From: CALLCD01 sp039196965
Lineage (GTDB): Bacteria; Pseudomonadota; Alphaproteobacteria; Caulobacterales; Hyphomonadaceae
Length of the DNA stretch: 64,000 nucleotides
Assembly: GCA_039196965.1 (NCBI GenBank)
Contig: JBCCUK010000004.1
Coordinates: 97,811 to 161,810 of the forward strand
Direction: 5' to 3'
Part shown: piece by piece, positions 52,404 to 60,879 of the stretch
Layout of the letters: every line of letters begins with the position of its first letter
Numbering within the stretch: the stretch's first letter is position 1
Notes under the pieces: model-generated
Seen by the model: the letters and a program-made list of their open reading frames with translations, nothing else
Databases searched by the model: none
What the model was told of the DNA's origin: nothing
Program-made: the position numbers and the translations under genes

Positions 52404-53855
52404 CTAACTACCGGTTTTCATATGCTCCGGTGTGCGGTCTGCTTTCACGCCCAATATAATCCAAAGCCCGACAACAAACAAAAGTCCGAGGCCGGACATG
52501 CCAATCCTCTGATCGCCCGTCAGTGTCGTGATCAGCCCCACAGCCAGAGGCGCAACCCAGATGGTCACGCTCCCGGCCATGGCGTAAAAGCCGAAAAACC
52601 GGCCGATCTCCTTTGGCGGCGCGATGTGCAAGAGCATGTAACGGCTCGACGAAATACATGCACCCAGCATCAGCCCGGCGGGCAGGATCAGCAGAAAGTA
52701 AACGAGGTCGGTCAGCGTAGGATAGAGCCCCCCTTCCCAGACAATATGCGCCGATGGAATTAGTCCGAACAAAAGGCTGTCCTTCGTAATTGAGAGCTGG
52801 AATGCGAGCACTGTGATCAGCACCGACAGTTCAAAGATCAAAGATCTTTTCGGCCCGAATCGCTGATCCATAATGCCAGCCATCAGCGATCCGGCGACTG
52901 CGCACAAACCGCCGACCACATTATAAATTCCAATTTGTTGGGCGGACCAGCCAAGGAAACCGACAACATATACAGATCCCAAGGTCAGCAAGGCACCGAT
53001 GCCATCGGCATAAATCATACGCCCGACAAGAAAGCGCATGACATTTGGATTCAGGCGGAACAGCTCAGCGACATATCTGTAGGATTTGACAAAGAGATTG
53101 ACCCGCTCAGCACTCTCGTCGTCACCCGACAGGAGCGCGCGCGCCGCTTTCCGCCAGCTCCGATCCGGCGTTTTCGTGATGTCTGGCATCAGGCGAAAGA
53201 ACGGAATAACAAAAACAACAAACCACAAGGCAACAATTGGCCCGATTATTCTCATATTCTGAGCTTCGTCGGTCGCTATATTGACGAGTGGCCCTGCCTC
53301 GCTGGCGAGTACAATTGTGAAAGCCAGCACAAGACAAAGCCCGGCGAAATTGCCCATGGCCAAACCGATGCCGGAAATGACAGGTAAGGATGAAGGGCGT
53401 CCCGACATGGGCAGCATGGCATTGTGGAGCAGCTCCAGAATAGAATAGATAATATAACCCGTCGCCATGAGAAACACGCCGAGGGCGATCGCTCCGGGCG
53501 CACCGGGGACAACGAACCAGAGACATGCTGTCGTAAGCGCCAGTCCGCCAACGGCCAGCATTAAGGGGGGTTTCAGATAGCCACCGCGGTCGACCATGCT
53601 GCCGAGGACCGGTGCGCAAAATGCCATCACCACACCAGCGGCCGCAATGGTGAACGAGACGATGGATTGCCCCCGCGCACCATCGCCAACAATCCTGTCA
53701 GCGAAAAAGGGAGCAAATATACTTATAACGACAACATTATAATACGGGTTTCGGGCAAACTCGAATATGCCCCAGCCAATCGCTTTCTTACCGAAGGCAC
53801 CGCCGGTGGCTGGCTTATAATCAGCTTCCTCCGCCTGCTGGATCACATCAGCCAT
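52404..53855 (-). CDS. MFS transporter, UMF1/Atg22-like family
   Basis: 483 residues, about 12 transmembrane helices. The N-terminal FGKKAIGWGIFEFARNPYYN is characteristic of UMF1 members, as are the VVVISIFAPFFADRI segment and the conserved PVLGSMVDRGGYLKPPLMLA loop. UMF1 relatives include fungal vacuolar amino-acid effluxers (Atg22), but bacterial substrates are unknown. The frame ends a few residues after a basic tail. Convergent with tamB, 13 bases apart. Confidence 0.85.
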   Translation of the reverse strand: MADVIQQAEEADYKPATGGAFGKKAIGWGIFEFARNPYYNVVVISIFAPFFADRIVGDGARGQSIVSFTIAAAGVVMAFCAPVLGSMVDRGGYLKPPLMLAVGGLALTTACLWFVVPGAPGAIALGVFLMATGYIIYSILELLHNAMLPMSGRPSSLPVISGIGLAMGNFAGLCLVLAFTIVLASEAGPLVNIATDEAQNMRIIGPIVALWFVVFVIPFFRLMPDITKTPDRSWRKAARALLSGDDESAERVNLFVKSYRYVAELFRLNPNVMRFLVGRMIYADGIGALLTLGSVYVVGFLGWSAQQIGIYNVVGGLCAVAGSLMAGIMDQRFGPKRSLIFELSVLITVLAFQLSITKDSLLFGLIPSAHIVWEGGLYPTLTDLVYFLLILPAGLMLGACISSSRYMLLHIAPPKEIGRFFGFYAMAGSVTIWVAPLAVGLITTLTGDQRIGMSGLGLLFVVGLWIILGVKADRTPEHMKTGS

Positions 53856-53919
53856 AAACGTCTCCTAAGCCCCACGGGGTGAGCGTGCAGTATATTGATG
53901 GTATTCACTCCGCATCTTC

Positions 53920-55404
53920 CTAGCCCTCGTCCATCGCCATTATAATCTGGGCATAGCCCTCAATCATGCGGCCAACATTTTCCACAGAGAGGCGCTCATT
54001 CGTGCCGTGAAACCCTGAAACATCATCAAGGGAGACGAGGCTCGGAACGAAGCGATAAACATTATCGGAGATGATCCCGGCGTAGCGCGCATCGGTGGCT
54101 CCGAGAACAAGTCCCGGTCCTGCAGGTGCACCATCACCAACCTGCTGGGCTACCGCAGCGAGCACACCGTAGGCCAGATTGTTCGTCGGAGAAACGGCAG
54201 ATGCGGGTGAGCCGATACCTTCATCGCTATTTACTGAAATGGTCACACCCTCAATGTCTTCGGTCACCCGTTCGACATGGGCTTTGACATCCTCCAGCGT
54301 ATTGTTTGGATGAACACGGAAATTCACCACAGCGATGGATCGCTGGGGAAGTACATTTTCCTTGATGGACCCCTGCAGCAATGTCGGGGCTGTCGTCGTC
54401 CGGATGGTTGCGTCCCCTGCTCCGGCGAGCTGAGCCTCCACTGCGCCCTGAAACAGCCAGAGATTGGCAAGCGCCATACGGCTGACAAAGCCCATATCCT
54501 GCGCTGCGGAGCGGAACAGATCGGATACTGGCGGTTTGGAGAAGTCCGCCTCCATCTGCTCATTGTCGAGCGCGAGGATCGCCCGCGCCAAGCGGACATT
54601 GGCGCTGTTTCGCGGCGGGTTGGAGGAGTGCCCTCCCTCGCCCGTCGCCGTGATGCGCAGCGTCAGATATCCTTTTTCCGCTACGCCGATAAATCCGAAT
54701 GGCTTGCCCGTAAGCGGCGAGTCCGTGATGACGAAAAAGCCTTCGTCCAGCACCATCTCCGCCCGCACACCGCGGGAGTCCAACAGCGCGAACATGGCCT
54801 CCGCGCCCGAGCCGGACACTTCCTCATCATGGCCAAACATGAGGTAGACTGTACGCCGCGGCGTGAAGCCTGAAATGATCAGCGCTTCTACGGCTTCCAT
54901 AATCGCAACGAGAGACCCCTTATCGTCGAGCGCACCGCGGCCATAAACAATGTCATCAATGATCTCGCCGCCAAAGGGCGTGCCGGTCCAATCACTCTCG
55001 GTGCCGATATTCACGGGCACAACATCCTGATGGGCCATCAGCACGATCGGGTCGAGGGAGGCATCGGACCCCTGCCACCTATAGAGAAGCGAGTAGTCAG
55101 CGACCTTTTCCAGTTCCAGCGTGGCATGGGTCCCAGGGTAGGTCTCTGCAAGCCAGGCGTGGAGATCCAGCCAAGCCTGTTCCTGACCGGGTCGTGGATC
55201 ACCTGCGAGAAGCGTAATCGTCCGTATCTGGATGGCCTCGGAAAGATGTTCCGCGCCCCGATCAGCTGAGATCTCAGGCGGGTTCGGCAGCTCCACCTCA
55301 AAAAGGTCTTCGATCGGCCCGCCATAGGAGAAAGTGCGTATAAGGATTATAACGACAAGGAGGGGTACGAGCCCGAGAAGGCCAAGAAGAATCGTTCTGA
55401 TCAT
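53920..55404 (-). CDS. M20 family carboxypeptidase, PM20D1-like
   Basis: 494 residues with an N-terminal membrane anchor or signal (LLGLLGLVPLLVVIILI). Zinc motifs are VLMAHQDVVPV (first metal His plus Asp), GRGALDDKGSLVAIMEA (bridging Asp) and GHDEEVSGSG (catalytic and metal Glu); LVLGATDARYAG and the C-terminal VSGFHGTNERLS complete the site, with GEGGHSSNPPRN in the lid domain. The family cleaves or forms N-acyl amino acids and releases C-terminal residues. Facing the periplasm, it may complement the exported peptidases elsewhere in the window. Confidence 0.9.
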   Translation of the reverse strand: MIRTILLGLLGLVPLLVVIILIRTFSYGGPIEDLFEVELPNPPEISADRGAEHLSEAIQIRTITLLAGDPRPGQEQAWLDLHAWLAETYPGTHATLELEKVADYSLLYRWQGSDASLDPIVLMAHQDVVPVNIGTESDWTGTPFGGEIIDDIVYGRGALDDKGSLVAIMEAVEALIISGFTPRRTVYLMFGHDEEVSGSGAEAMFALLDSRGVRAEMVLDEGFFVITDSPLTGKPFGFIGVAEKGYLTLRITATGEGGHSSNPPRNSANVRLARAILALDNEQMEADFSKPPVSDLFRSAAQDMGFVSRMALANLWLFQGAVEAQLAGAGDATIRTTTAPTLLQGSIKENVLPQRSIAVVNFRVHPNNTLEDVKAHVERVTEDIEGVTISVNSDEGIGSPASAVSPTNNLAYGVLAAVAQQVGDGAPAGPGLVLGATDARYAGIISDNVYRFVPSLVSLDDVSGFHGTNERLSVENVGRMIEGYAQIIMAMDEG

Positions 55405-55416
55405 ATGAGACTAAGC

Positions 55417-56118
55417 CTAGCGCTTGAGAACCATGTTGAAAATATCATCCATGGCATTGCCATCGCCGTCAGCATCGAGAAGCCCGCCCAACAGACCGAG
55501 ATCAGGCTGTTTTTGCGAGGCTGCCCGCGATGTGCTTCCTCCCAGCATCGAGCCGAGCAGAGACCCGAGCCCGCCCTTTTGAGCGTTGCCTCCCCCCAAC
55601 AGTGATCCAGCAAGATCGGCAAGACCGCCTCCGCTCTGCGGTTCTTGCCGCCCGCCGAGCAGAGCCCCAACCATGGCTTCTGCAACACCCGGTTCCTTCG
55701 ACTGTTTGGAGAGCGATCCCATGGCCATCGCAGCCACAACGGGAAGCATTTTCTTCAGAATTCCGCTGTCGACACCGCTCCGCTCGGAGGCATGGGCGGC
55801 AACCTGCCGACTCATCTCCTTCGATCCCAAAAGATGGCTCAGAATGGCGTTGCCATCCTCAACGGTCGACGCCTCGCCAAGGCGTTCCGGGCGATCAATA
55901 TACTGATCATGGCCGCCCTTATCGAGCGCGCCCAGCAAAGACTGCAATCCGTCAGCACTCGATGCATTTCGCTTCAAACCGCCTGAAATTGCCGGAAGCA
56001 GCGCTTGCAGAGCACCGCGCGTCTCACTCTGATCGAGGCCGAATTGCTGGCCGACCTGCTCCATGGCTCCTCCGCCCGCAGCACCGGCAATCATATCGAA
56101 TAAGTTTGTCCCAGCCAT
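55417..56118 (-). CDS. DUF937 family protein
   Basis: About 233 residues from the second Met (56118), which is 4 bases from the AGGGAGG site; the first Met at 56121 is too close. It starts TNLFDMIAGAAGGGAMEQVG with QQFGLDQSETRGALQALLPA, a standard DUF937/YidB-like module, and continues with a second helical unit (GNAILSHLLGSKEMSRQVAA). The C-terminal 90 residues are Gly/Leu-rich with GSLLGG-type low complexity. Function unknown. 12 bases upstream of the M20 peptidase on the same strand. Confidence 0.82.
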   Translation of the reverse strand: MAGTNLFDMIAGAAGGGAMEQVGQQFGLDQSETRGALQALLPAISGGLKRNASSADGLQSLLGALDKGGHDQYIDRPERLGEASTVEDGNAILSHLLGSKEMSRQVAAHASERSGVDSGILKKMLPVVAAMAMGSLSKQSKEPGVAEAMVGALLGGRQEPQSGGGLADLAGSLLGGGNAQKGGLGSLLGSMLGGSTSRAASQKQPDLGLLGGLLDADGDGNAMDDIFNMVLKR

Positions 56119-56199
56119 CATACCTCCCTTGATTTCAATCTGTTTTCTTATTGGTTTTGAGCAAGTCTAGTAGAGGATCGCCGCATTGGCCACAGGCCC

Positions 56200-56595
56200 T
56201 TAAAGCGACCCAGCGAAATGCAGAATGGCCATGATCCCGCTAATCAGCATCACCAGCGTTGACCCCAATGCGCCAACCGCTCTCAAAGGGTGCGTGATAT
56301 TATCCGCCCTCAATCCAATAGGGTGCAGAATCCGGCAAACAATATAAGCGCCACCAAGAGCATGCAGCATTGTCGGCGATGTTCCGTTGATCTCCAGAAC
56401 ACCAATTGCGAGCAGTGTCAGCGCGGCCGTTTCAAGCAGATTACCGTGATGACGCACGCGCACCGCGAGCTCTTTATCGCCACCATCTCCAATCGAAACA
56501 CCCGATTTCCCGCGATAAAGACCGATGCGTACAGCGAGGATCACTGTAAGGATAATTGTTAGGCCAACATAAAGCCCGGTAATATGAAGTGTCAT
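56200..56595 (-). CDS. MAPEG family membrane protein
   Basis: 131 residues from M at 56595 (GGAGGG site). Four hydrophobic helices. The MAPEG pattern is clear: LAVRVRHHGNLLETAALTLL (the RxxxN.x.E glutathione-type motif), then LHALGGAYIVCRILHPIGL. Eukaryotic relatives are membrane glutathione transferases and eicosanoid enzymes; the role of bacterial ones is poorly defined. No partner gene nearby. Confidence 0.87.
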   Translation of the reverse strand: MTLHITGLYVGLTIILTVILAVRIGLYRGKSGVSIGDGGDKELAVRVRHHGNLLETAALTLLAIGVLEINGTSPTMLHALGGAYIVCRILHPIGLRADNITHPLRAVGALGSTLVMLISGIMAILHFAGSL

Positions 56596-56647
56596 AGAGC
56601 CGCCCTCCAAATGCGCAGGCGGAGCCTATCACGCAGTTGCGCCGTCG

Positions 56648-57463
56648 TCATTCGGGGGTGATTTCGCTGAGACGCCCCCCCATCCGCACAGGCTCGGCGC
56701 GAGTGGCAAGGCCCGTCGCATCATCGGTTTCAACATATATGCCGCATAGCGTTCCCTCTCCTGAGGCTGGCTGGAAGCGCTCGCCGGGAAGCTGGGTCTC
56801 AAACCGGCGTATCGAGATCTCCTTCTTCATCCCGATGACGCTGTCATAGTCGCCGCACATCCCGGCATCGGACTGGAAGGCAGTGCCGTTTTCGAGGATC
56901 ATTGTATCCGCCGTGGGCACATGGGTGTGGCTGCCGACCACAAGGCTCACCCGGCCATCGCAATGGTGCCCCATCGCCATCTTTTCCGATGTTGCCTCGC
57001 AATGAAGATCGACGATCACGGCATCCGCGACGGTCCCTATGGGGAAATCGGCCAGTGCTCCGTCCACAGCGATGAACGGATTGGCCATTTGCTGACGCAT
57101 GAAGACGTTGCCCTGCACCTGGACGACGCCGACGCGGCGGCCATCAGGCGTCGTATATAGCTGGCTGCCTTTGCCCGGCGCATATCCCGGATAGTTCAGC
57201 GGCCTGAGCAAACGGTCTTCCCGCTCGATATACGTCATGGCCTCCCGCTGGTCCCAGGCATGGTCCCCGAGCGTGATACAGTCAGCCCCGGCAGCAAAAA
57301 TGTCATTTGCGATTGCCTCGGTTATACCGAAGCCACCGGCGGCATTCTCGCCATTTACGATGACGAAATCGAGGGCCAGCCGTGCCCTGATGCCCGGCAG
57401 ATGATCAACTACGGCTTGCCGGCCAGACTTGCCGACAACATCGCCGAAATACGCGAGTTTCAT
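56648..57463 (-). CDS. TIGR00282 family metallophosphoesterase (YmdB-like)
   Basis: 271 residues from M at 57463. The calcineurin-like core is MKLAYFGDVVGKSGRQAV with a metal Asp, FVIVNGENAAGGFGIT with Asn and Glu ligands, CITLGDHAWDQRE with Asp/His, VDLHCEATSEKMAMG and VVGSHTHVPTADTMIL with the metal His pair, then SDAGMCGDYDSVIGM. YmdB is a 2',3'-cyclic nucleotide phosphodiesterase that influences RNA levels and development in Bacillus. The open frame upstream (to 57511) lacks conserved residues. No YmdA/RNase Y gene is in the window. Confidence 0.92.
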   Translation of the reverse strand: MKLAYFGDVVGKSGRQAVVDHLPGIRARLALDFVIVNGENAAGGFGITEAIANDIFAAGADCITLGDHAWDQREAMTYIEREDRLLRPLNYPGYAPGKGSQLYTTPDGRRVGVVQVQGNVFMRQQMANPFIAVDGALADFPIGTVADAVIVDLHCEATSEKMAMGHHCDGRVSLVVGSHTHVPTADTMILENGTAFQSDAGMCGDYDSVIGMKKEISIRRFETQLPGERFQPASGEGTLCGIYVETDDATGLATRAEPVRMGGRLSEITPE

Positions 57464-57496
57464 AGAGTCACATAGCACTCGTATGAAGAAAATGAA

Positions 57497-57525
57497 AAGC
57501 GCGCTGGACATCGCCCAGCGCGCTT
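57497..57525 (-). terminator. Intrinsic terminator of the acidic lipoprotein gene
   Basis: A perfect 11-bp stem (AAGCGCGCTGG / CCAGCGCGCTT, 57497-57507 with 57515-57525) and a 7-base loop. Read on the minus strand it is followed by TTTTCATTTTC. It lies 26 bases after the stop at 57551 and just before the YmdB-like gene. Confidence 0.85.
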
Positions 57526-57550
57526 CTGGTGTTTTGCTGGCTTTCCGAAG

Positions 57551-59158
57551 CTATTCTGCCGTTGCGCTAAACCCGATGGACGCTTTCGTGATCTGGGTTG
57601 GATCTTCAAACAGCGCCGCCGTGACCGGTGTCTCCGGATCGAGCTTCAGAGTAAGAGTGCCGGGCTCGGCGAGGAAGGTGGACAGTGCGCCTGACAGCTC
57701 CGTCAGGATCTCTGCGTCAATACCCGCCTGGGCACCCATAAGAGGCAGGAAGCCAACGCCAAGCTGGGCCTGGCCTTTCAGCGATTCAGCGTCCTCACCC
57801 ATCATCGCCGCAGCAAACTGAAATCCCTTTTCAAGGATCGATTGATCCTCGAATACGAGCTCAAGATCATAAAGCGACAGCGAGGACAGCGCGCCGAGCA
57901 CCGCTGAAGGGTTTGCATCGGCTGCTTCCAGGAATTCAGGATCACCAAGGTTGGCATAAAAGTCTGAAACGCCTGAAAACTTGCCGCCACCAGATAGTTT
58001 AAACCCGTCTTTCAGAGCGATATAGTTGTCTGATGCAGCGGTGGTGATCGTGTCGGCGTCAGGATCCATCATGACGTCCTGGGCCGCTGTCAGTTCCAGC
58101 TCTTCAAAACCCAGCTGCTGAAGCTGCCCGGCAAGCTCAGCCCCGGCAGCACCATTCGGATCAGCCGCGAAACTCATTGTGAACGGTGCCGCCACATTGC
58201 GCGTCGCCCGCCCCTGATCATCCCGGGTCACAGATGCTTTGACCTCCGGCAAATCAAACTTGACGCCGCCAATGTCGAAATTCAGGTTTTCTAGCTCGAC
58301 TGTGTCGTAGCCCGGCTCCATCGGATTCTGAGCGGAAAGCTGAGCAAGTGCAGCAGCCATTTCATCCTCGCCGTCGGCGTCCTGAAGCGCGCTTATGAAC
58401 TTTGTATCAGCCCCGGACATTTTGAGGGAGTCCATCTGGAACGAGAAGTCTACGCCCTCCTCTTCGTCCCGGCCGGATACATTGAAACCCTGCAGGACGG
58501 CGGCTTGAAGCGTCTCAGGCCCCATTCCCCGCAATTCGATAGACTGGATTACAGCCTGGCCATTTCCATCCTCATCGTCGCCCGTGGCACTCAGATTGGC
58601 GAGACTCAGGCCATCAAAGCTTACTTGCTCGGAATCCGGAAATTCGGCAGGTACACCTGCGCCCATCAGGGAAGCGACCCAGGCCGCAAGCTGCGGTGAA
58701 GGATTGGTAAGCTGAAGCGAGCCGACATTCACATCGACATCTTCTTCATCCTCACCATGGTCAACCGAAATGTCATTGAAAGTCATCTGCGAAAAGGTCG
58801 GCCCCTCATCGGTCATTTCGAGACCAACCAGCTCCAGCGACGCCGCTTTGATAGGAGTGTCACCCTCTTCTTCGTCCGGCACAGTCATCGTGACATCGGT
58901 AAATGACGCGTTTGCGCCATCCATCGTCACGCCACCAAATGTGACCCGGCCATTTGCTCCCTCAACGAGGCTCAAAGCCGTCAAAGCGTCTGCCGCTTGC
59001 GCAGCATCCCCGGTGCGCAGGCTGAGGCCTGGCAATTTCACACCGCCACCGCCTACTGACGTTTCCGTAACAGCGACTTCGGTATCGTTTTCAGATCCTC
59101 CACCGCAGGCTGTAAGTAAGGCAGCCGCAGCCACAGATCCGACGATCCAGTTCTTCAT
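57551..59158 (-). CDS. Large acidic lipoprotein of unknown family
   Basis: 535 residues. A clean lipobox LLTAC places the lipidated Cys at 18, followed by GGGSEND, a typical linker. The mature protein is strongly acidic (runs such as PDEEEGDTP, DDEDGNGQ and GEDEEDVDVN) and is built from repeated beta-strand units of the form SLELVGLEMTDEGP, SLQLTNPSPQ, SIELRGMGPETLQ and DSLKMSGADTKF, each about 50-60 residues apart, suggesting a repetitive AsmA- or DUF945-like beta structure. GGGGS ribosome-site GGGGAG 8 bases before ATG. No enzymatic motif. The acidity would suit a saline environment. Function unknown; a perfect terminator follows. Confidence 0.8.
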   Translation of the reverse strand: MKNWIVGSVAAAALLTACGGGSENDTEVAVTETSVGGGGVKLPGLSLRTGDAAQAADALTALSLVEGANGRVTFGGVTMDGANASFTDVTMTVPDEEEGDTPIKAASLELVGLEMTDEGPTFSQMTFNDISVDHGEDEEDVDVNVGSLQLTNPSPQLAAWVASLMGAGVPAEFPDSEQVSFDGLSLANLSATGDDEDGNGQAVIQSIELRGMGPETLQAAVLQGFNVSGRDEEEGVDFSFQMDSLKMSGADTKFISALQDADGEDEMAAALAQLSAQNPMEPGYDTVELENLNFDIGGVKFDLPEVKASVTRDDQGRATRNVAAPFTMSFAADPNGAAGAELAGQLQQLGFEELELTAAQDVMMDPDADTITTAASDNYIALKDGFKLSGGGKFSGVSDFYANLGDPEFLEAADANPSAVLGALSSLSLYDLELVFEDQSILEKGFQFAAAMMGEDAESLKGQAQLGVGFLPLMGAQAGIDAEILTELSGALSTFLAEPGTLTLKLDPETPVTAALFEDPTQITKASIGFSATAE

Positions 59159-59246
59159 GTTAAAGTCTCCCCAAGGAATCAGTTAGCCCTAGCTGTGCAT
59201 AACAAGCCGGGATTGCAATATCATGTTTATCGATAAAGGCAGAAAA

Positions 59247-59942
59247 ATGACCTTTCGTACAGACTGCGGTCGGGAGATTCCCGTGCGGTTTGAGGTCAAT
59301 CCCCGAGCCAAACGCCTCATTTTAAGGCTCGATCAGAGACGACAGGAGGCGGTTGCCGTGGCTCCATCGGCACGCCAGCTGAAGAATGCCGCGGCTTTTG
59401 CCGAGCAGAGACTGGACTGGATTGCCGCCCGGCTTGAGGCAATCCCGGAGGCCCAGCCATTAGAAGAAGGGGCTATTATACCCCTGCGCGGCCAATCTTG
59501 CCGGATCACGGGCGAAGGCTCCGGACGGCTTGCCCGGCTCATCGAAAGAGAAGACCGGATCCTCTCACTACCCGGCGCGCCTGAGACCCTGCCCGCGCGG
59601 GCGCTCCGATATCTGAGGCGGGAAGCAAAGGCCGACCTGACCCGCTCTGTGGAGCACTATGCGCCCCTGCTCGGGGTCAAATACCGGCGCATTTCGATTA
59701 AGGACACACGATCCCGCTGGGGCTCCTGCTCATCCGACGGAAACCTCTCCTTCTCCTGGCGGCTAGTCCTCGCTGAGCCATTTGTCCTCGACTATGTCGC
59801 CGCCCACGAAGTTGCCCACCTTCTGGAGATGAACCACTCCCCTGCCTTCTGGGCGCAAGTTGAGAAGATCTATCCCGATTGGAAACAGGCAAGCGCCTGG
59901 CTGAAAACCCATGGCAGCGCCCTGCATGCGGTTGGTACATAA
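59247..59942 (+). CDS. YgjP-like (M48/WLM-related) metallopeptidase
   Basis: About 231 residues from ATG 59247 (AAAGG 7 bases upstream); an in-frame ATG at 59223 has no good site. Family body: RFEVNPRAKRLILRLDQR, QRLDWIAARLE, IKDTRSRWGSCSSDGNLSFS, and the zinc motif AAHEVAHLLEMNHSPAFW giving HExxH with a further His. DUF45/YgjP proteins are minigluzincin-like, probably proteases; E. coli YgjP is a relative. Cytoplasmic. Divergent from the acidic lipoprotein gene. Confidence 0.9.
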   Translation: MTFRTDCGREIPVRFEVNPRAKRLILRLDQRRQEAVAVAPSARQLKNAAAFAEQRLDWIAARLEAIPEAQPLEEGAIIPLRGQSCRITGEGSGRLARLIEREDRILSLPGAPETLPARALRYLRREAKADLTRSVEHYAPLLGVKYRRISIKDTRSRWGSCSSDGNLSFSWRLVLAEPFVLDYVAAHEVAHLLEMNHSPAFWAQVEKIYPDWKQASAWLKTHGSALHAVGT

Positions 59943-60187
59943 GTAGCAGCTCAGACGACGGAGAGACCAAGGCGGCTTCGCTTAAGATGGTAAGCAACAA
60001 CCCATGTTGGATAGCGGAGACAAATATCCGCCTTAGCAAAAAATAGTCGTGGCCATTTGCGAGACATATATTTGAAACACTTAAGTTGCTTCAGAAACAA
60101 CATTGAACGTTCCGTCGCTCTCGACGGCTTGAGTTATATGATGGAAGCAGAAAGTTCGTTGCCGCCTGAAACCCCGCAGGAACAATA

Positions 60188-60877
60188 ATGACAAACTCCT
60201 TTATAGAAATATTCAATGATCCTGAGCACGCTGAGCAATATGCCGACAATCCGGCGAAATTTATGCCGGGCTATAGAGACGTGCAGCGTATGGCCGGTGT
60301 TCTCATCCGTGAGTTTGCACCGCCAAATGCGCATGTTTTGGTTCATGGTGCAGGCGGTGGATTGGAGCTCGAGGCTTTTGCCCGGGAAAATCCCGGATGG
60401 ACGTTTCTGGGCATCGAACCAGCCAAGCCCATGCTCGATCAGGCGAAGAAGCGGCTGGGCGAGTTCAACGAGCGAGTTGAACTTCACCATGGATATGCTG
60501 ATGATGCGCCTACAGGTCCCTTCGACGCGGCCACGAGCCTTCTAACACTCCACTTCCTGAACGCCCCCGAACGGCAAAGGACAGTCTCGGAAATTGTTCG
60601 CCGGCTGAAGCCCGGTGCCCCCTTTGTGGCAGCACACTGCAGCTTTCCTCAGGATCCTGAACATCGAGAAGCCTGGCTTGTGCGACATCGCGAGTTCGCC
60701 ATCGCATCCGGCATTGATCCAGAAATGGCGGAGAATGGGCGCAAAACTATCTCGGAAGACATCGACGTGTTTGATCCTGAGGTCGACGAGAAAATCCTGC
60801 GAAATGCTGGTCTATCGGACGTCACATTATTCTACACTGCATTCACCTGGCGAGGCTGGTTTGGACGCGCCTTGTAA
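60188..60877 (+). CDS. Class I SAM-dependent methyltransferase
   Basis: 229 residues with a Rossmann-like methyltransferase core: motif I is VLVHGAGGGLELEAFA (SAM-binding Gly-rich loop), then WTFLGIEPAKPMLDQAKKRL with the acidic SAM-ribose residue, FDAATSLLTLHFLN for motif IV and VRRLKPGAPFVAAHCSF for motif V-VI. Substrate unknown. AGGA site 7 bases before ATG. Its stop is 2 bases from the convergent thrS stop. Confidence 0.88.
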   Translation: MTNSFIEIFNDPEHAEQYADNPAKFMPGYRDVQRMAGVLIREFAPPNAHVLVHGAGGGLELEAFARENPGWTFLGIEPAKPMLDQAKKRLGEFNERVELHHGYADDAPTGPFDAATSLLTLHFLNAPERQRTVSEIVRRLKPGAPFVAAHCSFPQDPEHREAWLVRHREFAIASGIDPEMAENGRKTISEDIDVFDPEVDEKILRNAGLSDVTLFYTAFTWRGWFGRAL

Positions 60878-60879
60878 GC

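Noticed and set aside
60112..60127. Hairpin CCGTCG-CTCT-CGACGG before the methyltransferase gene as a terminator
   Set aside because: Only 6 bp and no T run on either side in the right place.
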